Source: Macrocybe gigantea
Taxonomy: Eukaryota; Basidiomycota; Agaricomycetes; Agaricales; Callistosporiaceae
Assembly: GCA_011319805.1 (NCBI GenBank)
Contig: SJRY01000003.1
Coordinates: forward strand, 62,001 to 126,000
Direction of reading: 5' to 3'
Length of the DNA stretch: 64,000 nucleotides
Shown here: piece by piece, positions 41,460-54,540 of the stretch
Layout: every line of letters begins with the position of its first letter
Numbering within the stretch: the first letter of the stretch is position 1
Notes under the pieces: model-generated
The model's input: the letters and a program-made list of their open reading frames with translations, nothing else
What the model was told of the DNA's origin: nothing
Database searches by the model: none
Translations under genes and position numbers: made by a program

Positions 41460-43579
41460 ATGTCCGAGGTCGAGCTCGCCGTGCTACGCGACACCGCGAC
41501 AAGAAGACATCTAGTGGAAGAACATCTCTCCTATCTCACGCCCGAATCCAACTCCGCTGTTCATGGTCCGAAAAAAGACGGCGCGGCCGTGTCAAGGGTT
41601 TCCGTGGCAGCTTCCAACCGCCAGGAGTACAGGCCTACGAAAAAACAGAAGCGGAAGGAACACATCCAGTTCGTCGCCCTGTGTTGGACGCTATTTCTCG
41701 CGGGGTGGAATGATGGAAGTCTGGGACCTTTGCTTCCACGGATACAAAGCGTTTACCACGTATGTTCCTGCTTTTCTGTGGAATGCAGTTTCTGTCTGAC
41801 TGACCATCTCTTCTCAGGTTGGCTTTGCCATCGTATCTCTCCTTTTCGTATTGGCGTGCATCGTGAGTGTTGTGCTTTTGGTCTCGGTATCCCCCTTTGT
41901 GCGCTGCTCCTGTTGTTGTTCAGGGTTTCATTAGCGGAGCAGTGCTCAACGTTGCCATCTCCGACAAATTCGGTTTCGGAAATGCCAGTTGTCATACCTC
42001 TGCTCGTTTAGCATTTTACTGACTCGCTTCGTCGAGGATAGGTCCTACTGCTAGGTAGCGTCAAAGAAAAGTGAAATTTGAAGGCTCCGGAAAATGACTA
42101 ATCAAATAAAATAGGTTCTCTGTTACAAGTCCTCGCTTATACGCTCCAAGCGCCTGCATTACCCTTCCCTGTATTCGTAATCTCTTATACCATCAACGGG
42201 ATCGGCCTGGCCGTGCAGGTGGGCAACTAAAATTCCTTTCGATCCGGCCTCTATTCCTTTTTTGAATTTTTCTATCTCTCAAAGGATGCTCAAGCGAACG
42301 GATACGTCGCGTGTATGAAAGAAAATGCAGAAACAAAAATGGGAATCCTGCATGCAGCATATGGTCAGATTGAAATATATTATCTATTCATTATAAATCT
42401 TCGGCACTAACATTCGATGACTCATTCAGGTGCAGGAGCATTAGCTTCGCCACTTGTAGGTACACAGTTTGCACAGTTACGCCACTGGTCGTTTCATTAT
42501 CTCGTCTCTCTCGGCATCGGCATCACAAATTCTATCATTCTCTATGCCGTCTTCAGAATGAAAAAACAAGAGGGTACGTTCGAGCGAAATTTCTGATTCT
42601 AAACTTGATGCGGAGTCAGCTTATATCTTATATAGAATGTCTCGCTCAAATCGGCCTTGCCCAGACCGAACAAAGCACGAGTGAGGGCAGCAAGTTTGCG
42701 CAGATCATGAAGCACAGGGCTGTCAATCTCTTGGCGTTCTTCATTCTCGTTTACGTCGGAGTGGAAGTGACAATTGGGGTACCGAGGTTTCTGTTCTATT
42801 GATCTATTCTTCGATTGAAGTGAAACCGTGCTCTCAGGATGGATCGTCACATTTATCATCAACGAGCGCAAAGGCGGCGCGAACTCTGGTTACATCTCAG
42901 CTGGATTCTTCGGAGGTGGCGGAAATGAACTAGTTCCTTGGGTATCGCCAAGTTGCTAATTGCTTTTCACTGCTTCAAACAGGTTTGACCGTTGGCCGCG
43001 TCGCTCTCTTATGGCTTAACAAACTAGTGTGTACGACAAATCTCGCCTTTGAACACAGGAAATAACGTCGCGCCCCCACAGGTTGGAGAACGGCGCGTGC
43101 TGTTCCTGTACGCACTCATAGCAATTGGGTAGGGAACACCTCTTCGAACAGCACTGCACCTTTCAGTACCCCGAGTTTATTAATTGAGTTTATACAGGCT
43201 GGAACTCATCGTTTGGCTTGTTCCCTCGCTCATAGGCGATGCAGTGGCCGTCTCTCTTATTGGCGTCCTCCTGGGCCCGATGTACCCCATTGCCATGAAC
43301 CATGCCGGGCGTGTCCTGCCTAGCTGGATCCTGACAGCTTCGATCGGTTGGATCGCAGGGTTCGGCCAAGCTGGAAGCGCCGTCTTTCCTTTCATGACCG
43401 GCGCGCTCTCGTCCAAATTTGGCATCCAAAGTCTCCAGCCGCTGTGAGAGGCTTGTAGTTTCTGGACCGCCGTTTTTCCTGAGCTGACACTTTCCTTTCA
43501 TCATAGGTTGGTTGCGATGATGGGTTTGATGATTGTCATGTGGGCTGCTGTTCCTGGAGGACCGCGAGTCCCAGAATGA
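41460..43579 (+). CDS. Major facilitator superfamily transporter
   Basis: A 12-helix membrane transporter of unknown substrate, resembling the fungal FHS/BSC6-like MFS group. The start ATG 41460 gives MSEVELAVLRDTATRR and a soluble N-terminus, then FVALCWTLFLAGWNDGSLGPLLPRI, a hallmark first helix. Exon 1 (41460-41759, 100 codons) joins VGFAIVSLLFVLACI at 41818. Later exons hold SYTINGIGLAVQ, DAQANGYVACM, HWSFHYLVSLGIGI, a cytosolic loop (EQSTSEGSKF), FILVYVGVEVTIGGWIVTF, GLTVGRVALLWLNKLVG, LLGPMYPIAMNHAGRVLP, and WIAGFGQAGSAVFPFMTGAL. The last exon ends GGPRVPE with TGA 43577-43579. Many short introns are present; not every border was resolved. Family confident, substrate not assignable. Confidence 0.87.
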
Positions 43580-44404
43580 TCAGTCGGAAACGTGTTTGCA
43601 GCGCAAGATGAAAAAGTCTTTGATTCTAGTTATGGCTACAATTTTGAGATGCATTTCCATATTCTTTCAGTAAAATGTTGCTGTCATAAAGTATTGCTGT
43701 CATGTTTTTCCTCTCTATGGATTGGAAAGGTGTGAGATTGGAAGAGACAAGGTACATGTGTATATGCAATGGAAGAAGAAAAAAGGAGAGACCATAATCA
43801 CAACCCTTCCTCCCTAAATACCTCTCCTCATAGTGACATCATGTCAGTAGTGGACTTTGAAAGTGTTAATGTGATCATGTTCACTGAGAGATCATATGGG
43901 TCAGGATTTCTGAAGTCACGAGGAGGACTAGTCTTTTTCAGTGCTAGATGTAGGGATTTTCATAGGCTAATATTCATACATTTGTATTGGGCTTAAACCC
44001 ACTGAGTAGGACATAAGATGCAAAGTTTCAAGTGGTGGGAGGGGTGTACTAAGATGTGTCAGCATGTGCCAATGATTTGCGATGTGCAAATTTCAAAAAA
44101 GTGGGAATAGCTCATGCAATGCTCACTGGATTAGCTTCAAAAAAATTCAGCAACTGTATCCAATATATAAAAGTTCATCCTACATGATAGAACATCATGA
44201 TCCCATGTTGTTGTTGAAAGCAAGACAAAAAAGGCCTGAACTGGATGCATCTCGTGATAAAGATTGGCCTCGGTGAAATAGCTCAGCGGTATTGTTTACA
44301 CAAACAAGTATCTAGAACTCATATTCATATATTAGACCTGCTCCACCTAATTTTCCAAAGTCCATTGTGCAGCAAAACATGTCATAAACAATGAAACAAG
44401 GAAG
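43580..44404. other. AT-rich stretch, start of second accessory block
   Basis: About 825 bp with no recognised gene; base composition turns AT-rich and CpG-poor compared with the transporter gene. It probably marks the edge of the transposon-rich region. Confidence 0.5.
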
Positions 44405-44671
44405 ATGAGTGACATTAGTGTGACTTTCCCCTCTGTTATTAGGGCTCCACTACAGCAAACATGGCAACCCTTTTTGCATCTCCCCATGGTGCACACTAAT
44501 GTCAACCGAAAACAGACCATCAATGCAGCTACTGAGGCATGCATCCAAAAGGCCTGTCAGGACCTGAAGGAGGGTAAATTTAAAACTATTACAGATGCTG
44601 CAAAAATGCACTCTGTTCCTTACACTGTAAGACCGATGGGGGTGGAAAAAAATCGACTCATTTCTGCCTGA
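44405..44671 (+). pseudogene. HTH_psq N-terminal fragment of a pogo-type transposase
   Basis: The segment NRKQTINAATEACIQKAC, with DLKEGKFKTITDAAKMHSVP, has the pipsqueak helix-turn-helix layout found at the N-terminus of fungal pogo-type transposases. Similarity stops after SVPYT, where the expected DNA-binding continuation is absent. 44672-45089 is AT-rich with nothing recognised. It is a truncated relic; no terminal repeats were identified. Confidence 0.6.
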
Positions 44672-45089
44672 CAAGATCAATTTTCTGTACATCAAAATGT
44701 TGAAAAACTCGGTAGATTTCATTAAGAAACCGGACCTGGAGAGGCTGATTTTTAGACCAGGATAGTCAGTATTTCTTGCTGTAAAGTGGCTTAAAAGTAG
44801 ACAGGAAACAGTGGAAATTTATGGTGAATTTTGTTCCCATTCAGCCCCCGAATTCAGCTCAAAAGGTTCGAAATATTAATACCCATTTCATCTATTCATC
44901 TCAATTTGTAATGGAGGTTTTTTTCGAACACCAAGAGTGAAAATATTGCCATTTAAAATTATTGAGCACATCTTTGATTGGCTTAAATTATGGCACTAAG
45001 AAGCTGAAAATTAATAGAGAAATTGTAAGGAAAATGTGATGCAAAGGAGAGAAAGAGGTAGGTAAAAAGTTCATTAAATTTATGTATAA

Positions 45090-46751
45090 TTAAGTGGAAT
45101 CGACATCACTTTCTATGGCTTTGGCAGCAGTACGGTGGTTCCTGGAACAAGTGTGGGATGCCAGTGCATTTGGGTGCTCGATATCGCCATCGCTGGCTTT
45201 GGGCTCCATAGCTTCATCGTCATCGTCACCACCTTCAGATTCCATATCCTCATCAGCGTCACCGCTGCCTTCAGGCTCCATAGCCTCATTGTCATTGTTG
45301 TAATAGTACTCATACCAATTCCTGCCGAGATCACCGTTCCCGCCGTCTTCATCATAAGCTTCCATATTCAGGTCATTGTAATCGTTGTCATGTCGCCGTG
45401 GGAGTTCTCCATGTCTATGTCAAGATTGTAGCCTGAGAGATAACAGAAAGGAAAAGGAGTTCAGCATTTTCAGTATAATGATTGGGCATGTACTGTCACC
45501 ATCATCCTCAACATTGTCCATCTCCTTATCCTCATCAGGACCATTCCCACCCTCAGCCGCGACCTCCACATCCATGCCATTGAGAACGGGAACTTGATTC
45601 TTGATGCCATTGTTGTCATCGTCACTGTCGGGGTCGCCTCGGCGGTAGTATCATTGGTTCTTGAGAATCGTTCGGACCATTCTTAGGACGGGCCATGAGC
45701 CCACGAATCACTCCAGATATGGTATCTTTTGTTCAGCCTGTGGGTGTACTTCAGGGAAATGCCCAACGCTCATAAAAAACATACCGAGGCACAAATTACG
45801 AGAAGGACCTTTTTCTTGACAGAGTCATATGTTGCGCCCGTCTTGATACCATACTTTTGCAAGAGCTTTCAGATGAGAGCCTATAAAATCTCTTCAGAAA
45901 TGCACGCACATGTCGAATACAGCCAGACACATACCCTGATCTTGCTATAAAGTGGCTTGTTGCTGGTAAGTTGCATGGCCTTGCAAAGGTTGTAGCATCC
46001 TTCAGGCTCTTCGATCATTGCAATGGAAGCAGCCAGATCCACATATTTACATGCAGCCTCTCTCTTCTCATAAAGGTCGAGCTTGGCTGAAAATGAACCT
46101 TTTGATCACCTAATGGACACGGGAATGAAATTATCCATACAGACCTTTCAAAAATGCAATTTGCTGTTTCGCTGTTATGTTACTAACCGAACTATTGAGT
46201 TTTGTGTTCATGGGTGCCTTTACAGTTAGTATGGATGGGCCGATAACAGATGCTTTAGCCGCATTCATTTTGCGGTGTCGCGCAGCATACGTCTTTAATG
46301 CCTTACCGCCTTTCGAGATCTGTAGGAGTGGATGTAGGAATTGAGGGCTGTAATAGAAAGGATACTTACAGTTCTGGCAGATGAGGCAATGTTTGAAGGG
46401 CGCTGACCTTGCGACTTCTCGGCCAGAGCGGGGCAGGCAATTGGACCTGTCCTCTGCCACGTATCATAGTCAGCAATGAATCTGAAGGTTATAATAAGAA
46501 GGCCACTCACGGTTCTGGCAGGTGGGCTAGCGTTCGGAGTGTGCTGGCCTTGCGGCTTCTCGACCAAAGCAGGGCGGGTAATCGCATCTGCCTTCTGCAA
46601 CGTATCATAGTCAGCCAGCAATGATGTCATTCCGTAACAAAGTCATACTTACCGTGGACTTCACGGCAGTGAGGGCCCGTGTCCCTGGCATGCGGTTCTC
46701 CTTTGATGCTGAGGGTGTAACCTTCGAGGTATTTCGTGCTTTGGTGACCAT
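45090..46751 (-). pseudogene. Lineage-specific hypothetical gene, broken, with duplicated exon and acidic tail
   Basis: Function not recognised. It starts at 46751 (MVTKARNTSKVTPSASKE). Two successive exons are clear duplicates: ITRPALVEKPQGQHTPNASP (about 46510-46600) and IACPALAEKSQGQRPSNIAS (about 46370-46460). Next come SKGGKALKTYAARHRK..., EKREAACKYVDLAASIAMIE (about 46000-46080) and KYGIKTGATYDSVKKKVLLV (about 45800-45870, with a TGA just before it). The C-terminus is very acidic, Asp/Glu repeats ending near 45090. A one-base frameshift near 45370-45400 and the TGA suggest a recently dead gene. Intron-like gaps carry GT...AG ends. Confidence 0.5.
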
Positions 46752-47286
46752 GGTGGGGTGAATGGGCAGGAAGCTGGACTGCGCTCGAGCTTCTTGGGCT
46801 TTTAACCAAGGCAAAAATTACGAAATGGACAAGGAGCCTGTGCAGAAATGGAATAGGTGCACATCAGTCGAAAAAAAAACGGTCAAGCGAGCATGATAAG
46901 TTCCAAAGCATTTAGCAAGTGTATATGGAATGCAAAAAAATGCAAACCTTTTTGTATCTTTGTCCTGCAATGGTATTGAGACTAATAGATAGACACGGAG
47001 GGAGGAACGGTGCGTCTAACCTTGTAATGCAGAATCCAAAGTTGAGCTGATGTTCAATCCATAGCAGGCTTTGCGGACATGGAGAATACTTGCAATTTGT
47101 CCATCGCGGAATCATAGTGGAAGCAGCGATCGAGTGGATAAGTTCTGAAAAAATCCTGCTAGCTGATCGGAGAGCATGCAGATAGTGGTCTGCGGTTTTT
47201 CTACCAAGCGCTGCTGTAAAATATATTATCAGGGAAGGCCAAACCACAGAATTTCTGGCATCAAAACCACTTCAGAGCATCGTGTT

Positions 47287-47953
47287 ATGGTGAGCAAGTC
47301 CCATCCAGACACAACTAGCCTGAAAAGGAAATCAATTAGCCCGTTAGATATAAAACGTCTCCCTCCATCGTATTGCACCCAGCATTCCAGCATGAACACC
47401 CATAGTCAAAGCTCTTCTCCTTTTGACTCTTATACCAGCGATGGCTGTCGGGAAGGCCGGCTGTAGAAATTGAGTCCGAGACGGAGCCAGAAAGCGCCAT
47501 TGACGCTGTTGAAGCAGGTATGGGTGGCTTCCTATGTTCTTTTGATAAGAGTGCCCATCTTCTTCATGACAGCCACTGCAAGCAAAGGACGGTCGGCCAA
47601 ATGCCCGTGCAGCATGTGCGGAAGGGCAGCAACTCAAGCGAGTGTGACAAAGCAAACCCATTTTGCAAAAGTTCGGTTCCAACTGGTACCTGTCAAAAAC
47701 GGTGAGTATCTGCATATTTTGTTACGATTCGAAGATCTTGAATGTCCTTTTAGGTAAGAGGAAGCTGGAAGACCCGGACGATGAGGAGCCTTTGAAGAAA
47801 ATGGCAAAGCTGGACGTCGTCACACCGGTAAGAAACCTTTCTGGTCAAGAGACTGAAACTTACTGATTCAAACATATTTAGACCATCAGAATTCTTCAAA
47901 TCATCACTGATTCGCCGGTCCACATACAGATTTATCAGGCCAAGGAGAAGTGA
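47287..47953 (+). CDS. Hypothetical small protein, possibly broken
   Basis: Function not recognised. ATG 47287 begins MVSKSHPDTTSLKRKSISP, Ser/Pro-rich. The frame meets a TAG at 47464-47466 unless spliced. Further exon-like pieces are a Cys/His-containing stretch (SAHLLHDSHCKQRTVGQMP... about 47550-47695), KRKLEDPDDEEPLKKMAKLD (about 47757-47815) with a bipartite-NLS-like pattern, and a short last exon from 47880 to TGA 47951-47953. Intron-like GT...AG segments lie between. The model is tentative. Confidence 0.35.
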
Positions 47954-48007
47954 ATAGGACAACTGGATTATTGCATTGGTCTGTAACACGTCGTAACGTA
48001 GAGGTTT

Positions 48008-50004
48008 TCAAGGATAAATGCAATGTGGGATCATGGCAGCTCTGCCGAAAAAGTCGAAGAAAGTTTGTGTAAAATATTGTGCACATCCACGCTCCAGTTC
48101 GTTTGCAATTTCTTCAGTACATGTGTTGGCATTGGGAGGTGAGACGAGGAGGTCAGGTTTGGGGCCTTTCCACATATGCATGACCTGCGCGAGAGCTATG
48201 ATGAAAGGTAGGTGAACTTGCCAATCATTCGCCGCTAGCCCGCTATTGACCGGAGGTATGTCAACGGTGGTGAGAACCTGACAGGATGGAAAGCAAGCAG
48301 CGAGGAGATCTTGTCGGGCGAGAATGGTGTCCACATCAGACATGTCGCCACTGGCATAGGCACAGCGATCTAAAGCGAGTAAATCATATCGAAAATTCAA
48401 CTCGTAAAGTTCCCAAAGAATCTCGCGGGCGATGTTCAACAGAGGAAGTGAGCTAGGCAGAAATTCCTGTCCTGACCACTTCAGAGGCTCGCCAACAATG
48501 GCGTGTGGCTCCATCACTCCAGGAAAGTCATGATTCGGTTCCATGTAAGCAATGATCTGCCTGCGTCATTTCGCTGCTGCGCTATCGTCATTATGGGTCA
48601 CAATATAACCCATTGAAAGATAATCACGCCAATATTGGGTGGACATGGCACTCGATGCATTGCTCAGGATACGCCATAACCAAGCAGGGCGTAGCCATAG
48701 CCAAGCCTCGAAAAACTTTGCTTTCCTGTCGTCGCTGGCGGAAGTGACAAAGAGACCGGGATCCAGAAAGGTATAGTGGCCGCAAGTATGAAATTGTATT
48801 GCATCCTGAATGATCTGCGATGGTGTCCTATCCACCACTTTCAAGGCGGCTGCCCAGACAGGGATTGTGAAGGGAGCCATAGGGCTTTCGAGAGGGGCAT
48901 ATTTGTCATGGCTGCTCATCGATGTTGACGCTGATGCTTTTTGATGCTTTGACACTGTTAAAGACTGGTGAGCTGGTTGCCACAACAACGAATTATCCAT
49001 AACTCATGAATGTTCACACTTGTTGTTCCCTTCTTCTGCATTGCAGGTGGCATTGTTTGAGGTTTCATCAACTCCTCCATCGTTCGACCTATTGACTCTG
49101 TTGGGGCCTGATGACCTAGCATGAATGGATCCATGGGAACAGAGTTGGCGTAAGCATCGAAAGGATCTCTAAAGACAAGCCACATCCGCGAGTAGTGATG
49201 GATCACTATATGCTTGGCCGGAGAGTTCGCAGGACTGGAAAAGATTGTCGGGAAGGGAGGGTCATTTTTAGCCATGCATACGCGGTCTGCAGCAAAGACA
49301 GGTTGGGTGAAGGACAGGATATTGATGTCTACTGCCGTGGCTAAGAAATCCTCCTCAGTGCATAGAAGCCAAACTGGAATTGCATCACGCCTGTGTCCGC
49401 CTCGGCTCTCTACCATCATCATTTGTTGAGATGAGGTTCAGGGTCACCGAATTCCAAAGATACTACCTCAAAATCCACGCATTATTGGATTATCTGGAGA
49501 TTTACATGCCTTGCATGGTGGGCCAAATGACCGTCGCAACACACACCGAAGACTGCATTGGCATTTTTACCAATGTCCCACATGTGGCTTATGATTATGC
49601 CATGGCTGGATTGCTTTTTCCAGTGCAAGAAGGGACGCATCCAGTACTTTAGCACATTTCTTATATTCCTCTACTCGTCTACGCAGTGCCCTCATCATCG
49701 TCTCCAAAACATCAAACTTTGTCTTTGCCAGGTATCCGATCCTGCTGACTAAGCTGTTAGAGATAGGTGCAAAATCATCCGTTGTTGGATCCCACCACAT
49801 GATGGAAAGGGGGTCACTGGGATCAGATGGTTTCGTCGGTATGCAGCCCAGATGTGGGTAGTCGCCGATATATGGTTGCAGCCACAACATTGGGTCGTCT
49901 TCGCTGTAACGATAATCAGCTCGCAGGTGAACGTCGCATTGGCCCAGGGGCGGGAAAGGAACGTAATCCCCGTTAGGTGTGGTACAGACAACTTTGCCCA
50001 TCAC
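48008..50004 (-). pseudogene. Lineage-specific hypothetical protein, broken
   Basis: The family is not one I can name. Long protein-like stretches lie in the reverse direction. An N-terminal part (50004-49567) contains YKKCAKVLDASLLALEKAI. A middle part (about 49410-48970) contains IPVWLLCTEEDFLATAVDIN and SPAKHIVIHHYSRMWLVF. Another part (48870-48566) contains FTIPVWAAALKVVDRTPSQI and QYWRDYLSMGYIVTHND. The last part (48544-48008) contains NFRYDLLALDRCAYASGD. Stops and frame changes at about 49567, 48960 and 48566 disrupt it. It lies head-to-head with the CACTA transposase and may be cargo or simply a neighbour. Confidence 0.5.
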
Positions 50005-51279
50005 TGCCGCAACACGGCCATCCCAAGGTAGAAGGGGTTCTGCCAGGGCATCAGAAAAAAATAAAGTATGGCGGAAAGCTGAAAAGCCTCACTGTCAAAC
50101 CTGCACTTTGCTAAAACCCTGGCGGTATCAATTGCGGAGCATCCATTGAAGAATAATGAAGCCATTCAAATGCTGAGAAGTTGTTTAAAACCAATCTGGG
50201 AGGAACGAAAAATGAACTCATGGAATCTAGTTTTGAAGAGAGCTGGAAGGCGAGGGTGAGATGGGATTCTCCTGTGCTTGCTTCTAGAGCCATCGGTGAC
50301 TCAAACAAGGTCACACAGAGGAAAAGCATCGTGGATCATTCCAATGACAGTACGCTGAGACTCGATCAAGATCAACGGGGGAGGAGGGCAAGCATACGAA
50401 GTGAATTTGCCAGGGCCAACACGAAGTTGAGACCCTCTCGAGTTAACACGAAGTTAAGACTCGAGTCCAGATTGGGGAGGGTGATGAAGAGGAGAGGTAC
50501 TCACCAGTTGAGGATGGGGCAGGTAAGCGACGTGGAGGGATGGTCAAGGCGTGGTAGAGGAGGAAGTTGAGTTTGATTAGTCAGCAGGCAGTGGCGATCA
50601 TCACAAGTCCATCACCGTCATTGTGCACCGCGTCCTCCTCTCTCCCTGCCTTCTCTCCCCTGCCTCGTTCAATTGGATTTGCGACCAGCTCTTGCTACGG
50701 TGCCGCCATTTGACTTTGTGTCGTGGTAGTTGGACTGGACTTCGTGTTCGTCCATTGGGGGCTGGACTTTGAGTCACCCTCAACACCATGCAGACGTCTT
50801 CAAGTTGCTCTCGTTCATTCCCTCTGCCCTCCTTCAACTCGGCTCGGAACGTTTCACATGGCGATTGGCATTTCAATTGTCATCCATTGACTCTGCATCG
50901 TGGTGGCTGGACTGGACTTCGTGTTCATCCATTGGGGTCTTGACTCCACGTCATCCTCAACATTCCCGAGGATTCCTTATTTCCCTCCGAAGGACGACAC
51001 CGAATCCCCCAGTATATTTTTTCAGGAGTATACTCTGTGCAGAAGTTCAGTTCCACGGGCACTCGATGTAATTTTCCGGAGGTTCTTTGTGTCGATATTG
51101 AGCAGCTCAACCTGGTATGTTTGAGTTGCCCATGTCCGCATTGTCCAACGTTGCATAATACCCGAAGCAGATAGCTTACGCGCATTGATATGTTCCGTCC
51201 GCTGCTAAACTACCTGTGATCTGAAGGATATAAGTAAGTCCTTCTAACTAACACGTCGACTTGTTCTCCTTGCCCTAAC
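50005..51279. other. Noncoding stretch with internal direct repeats
   Basis: About 1.3 kb between the broken gene and the CACTA transposase, with no supported gene. It contains a diverged direct repeat: about 50708-50795 and about 50886-50965 share TGGACTGGACTTCGTGTTC followed by TCCATTGGGG. A shorter repeated string (AACACGAAGTT(G/A)AGAC) occurs around 50420-50460. Confidence 0.6.
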
Positions 51280-54200
51280 ATGCCCCCGCGACAGTCCAAA
51301 CCCCCGAAAAAAATTCCTTGTGATTGTGGATGCGGAGGCAATTATCATCCAAAGACCATCCGGAGGCACCGTAACTTGAAGACGGTCCGACATCTTGGCA
51401 AAAACATTCTTACTGAAATGGATCTCATTGATCATCAGGAGGTATCGTTTCTAGATGAAGGCACCAGTTCAAAACGGAGGCTGCCGATGTCTACAGCGAC
51501 TGGCAACGAGAGCGGACAGGCCAGGAAGAGAAGGAAGGCAATTGCACCCCCAAACCCAAGCCCCTCCCATCATTCTCCTCCCCCGCAAGCATCTTTTGAG
51601 GATGATTCATTTGTACCCATTGATCAAGCCAGCAATCCCCCTACTCCTGAATCCGAGCTAGAGTCCGCCATCAATCCTATCCTTAATGAATGGTATTCTG
51701 GGAATGAAGGCATTGGCTCTCCACCCCAAGACGAGATTGTGTCGCATGCTCGCGAGTTCACTCAAGAGCAAAAGACTCAGCTGAGGGACACTCGCTGGCG
51801 TGCCAATTTCCAAGTCGAGGATAGCGAATCGGATGAGGCCATTGACGATGAAGATTTCGATGAAGAAGACAGTAAAGATGAAGAAGATAATGGGGAACAT
51901 GACTCTGGCAATCTTGAAGATATGGATCTTGAAGATTTTCCATTGGTGGGTGTCTTGACTTATGACGGGCCAAGTGAAGAGTTTTATCATGCAATGGCTT
52001 TCATAAGTGCGTTTCAATATCCCCCTTCTCGCTTTATCATCCTCAACCATACTTTTCAGACAGGCAGTCTTTCTGGAAGGAGGACCTTAGCACTCTCCAC
52101 ATGTATGCGCTCAAGACCGAAGGGCCACTTACCGAAGCTGTCTTCGATAAAGTGCAAGTGGCCTGCCCATCCCCACACCATCTTTCTCTGAAGAAGACAA
52201 AACAGAGAGTGGCGTTTATGTCCGGTCTCGAGCCTGAGTGATATGATTGTTGCGTCAATTCCTGCATCTGTTTTACCAGCACATATGAAGATTGCGACAC
52301 ATGTCCCAACTGTAACAAACCAAGATGGACAAAAGGTGGCAAGGCACGCAAGTACTTTGAATATCTCCCCATCATTCCACGACTGCGAGGAATGATGGCC
52401 AATGTTGAATTTGCCCAAGCCCTGCGCTATCGTGCAGAGCATAAACACGAGCCTGGCATCGTCACTGACATCTTCGATGGCAGCCATTACCGCTCTCTCC
52501 TCGAAGAATTTGTAACCATTGATAGCAAGACCCTAGATTTTTTTCATTTTTCGGATGAGTGCGATATTGCTCTTGGGTTCTCAACGGATGGGTTCGCTGT
52601 GTTCAAGAATTGCCCGCAGACCTCCTGGCCCCTCATCATGTTCATTTATAATCTTGCCCCCGACATTTGTTTTCGGAAAGGAAAGGAGCTGCATCTAGGT
52701 GTTATACCCGGTCCTAAGAAGCCATGGGACTGGGATTCTTTCATGCTTCCCTGTGCTTTGGAGATGATCTGACTTGCCATAGGCATCCCCGCGTTCAATT
52801 CCCTCACCCAAAGACTCTTCAATATGCATGCCTATGTAATCCTTGGGTTCAGTGATATACTAGCTATGGCCTTGGTTATGTGAATGAAAGGTCCAAATGC
52901 TGTTTTCCCATGCCGCCTGTGTGAGATCGAAGGTATTCGAACTGTTGCATGTCATATTCACTACATACCTCTCCACCGTGACAATATTCCCAGGTCCAAC
53001 CAGTCATATGATCCATATAACCTACCCTTGCGGACTCATGACAAGTTTATACAACAAGCCAAAGAAGTCCAGATTGCACCCACCAAGGCCGCAGCAGAGA
53101 GGTTGTCGAAAAGGTGTGGCATCAAGGGAATGCTGCTATTGAGCTGTCTAAGCTCTCTTTCCTTTCCATGGTCATTTCCTTTCGATTTCATGCACCTTAT
53201 CTGGGAGAATCTCATACCCAACCTCGTAGCATTCTGGACTGGCGAATTCAAGCAGCTGGAATGTGAGGGCGATGCCTATGTCATAGACCGAAATGTATGG
53301 GATGCAATCGGGGAAGCATCTTATAAGGCTGGCAAGACAATCCCATCTGCATTCAGTACTCGAGTCCCGAACCTAGCAATGCGCCCTGGAAAGGTTACCG
53401 CCAAAATGTGATCAGTGTGGACCCTCTATCTTGCGCCCATCCTGCTGGAGCATGCCTTTATGGACAAAGCATATTATGATCACTTCGTCGAGCTTGTCCG
53501 ACTGCTTAACTTGTGTTTGCAATTCGAAATATCTGATGAAGAAGTTGATGACATTGACAATGGTTTCAAGTCATGGGTAATCAAATATGAAACGTGAGTC
53601 ATTATTCAATTTCATTCTGGCATTTACTCATCGGGAGAACTCCAGGCTGTACTATCGGCATGATCCGGCGTGACTGTCTGCCTGTCCTCTCACGATCCAT
53701 GCGTTGCTCCATATCAGAGATGGTATCAGAGCAATGGGACCTGTTTGGGCATATTGGGCCTTTCTGATAGAGCGCCAATGCAACGATCTTTTGTCGGCCG
53801 TTGCCAGTTGCCGAAACCCCTACGTCTCAATCAGCAATTATATGACAGCGACAGCTCATCTTTCTCAAATCAAACTTATGTACAATCTTGCAAAAGAAAT
53901 CTCACTGGAGCACCCAAAGAAACTGGATAACCAGTTCACAACAGAAGCATGTAGGTATCATTCGATTTCCGGTCGGGACAAAAGCTAATCCTTCCAAGAT
54001 CCCGACCTGATCCTTTCTGGACCAAGGCGAAATGGGCCTCTTCCCACTGAAATCTACAGGAAGATTATTTTGCACCTGGTGACTCGCTACGATTCAATGA
54101 TGAAGATTGTTCGAGAAGTGTTTACGAATGATGCAACCATAATCCAATATGGGAGAGTTGCAATAGATGGCGGTGGAGACTCCATTCAAGCGCGTGATCT

Positions 54201-54420
54201 GGTAGCAATATATGATGGTAACCGTGATGCGTCCTACATTCAAGTGTGTACTTCCTTCCATCTGCGAACAAATAATTGATGTAGGAATCGAAAGTATGTG
54301 CTACAGGTTGATAAGTATGCCCATCAACATCGCCGACAACCCGTTTTTGTCTGGCAGAATTTTTATGGGCAACTCATGCGCATTTTTGTGGTCTGACTTC
54401 CCCAATCAGATCAGTTGAAG
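51280..54420 (+). pseudogene. CACTA/EnSpm (CMC) transposase, Tnp2 family, decayed
   Basis: The N-terminus (MPPRQSKPPKKIPCDCGCGG) has a small Cys cluster and RRHRNL; an acidic linker follows to 51980. The Tnp2-type core then shows YEDCDTCPNCNKPRWTKGGK (Cys-rich knuckle), RKYFEYLPIIPRLRGMMAN, IVTDIFDGSHYRSL, DIALGFSTDGF (first catalytic Asp), LHLGVIPGPKKPWDWDSF, and MKGPNAVFPCRLCEIEGIRT. FPFDFMHLIWENLIPNLVAF and a C-terminal helical part follow, to about 54280. This order is typical of basidiomycete Tnp2 proteins. Stops at about 52240, 52770, 52881, 53409 and later, plus frameshifts, make it inactive. At least one GT-AG intron is needed after 52003. CACTA ends were not identified. Confidence 0.82.
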
Positions 54421-54540
54421 TTGGCGGCCCCTATGATCCTGCTGCTGGCCTTGATTAGACAGCTTGCAGTGCAAGATATAACTCCAATCGGTGTTCCAAT
54501 CTGCAAGGATGCATAGAATGCAGTTCAGGAGGTAGTCAAC

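Noticed and set aside
44262..44340. Possible tRNA gene, from TAGCTCAGCGG resembling an A box
   Set aside because: No B box or closing acceptor stem follows within tRNA length; the context is an AT-rich accessory region.
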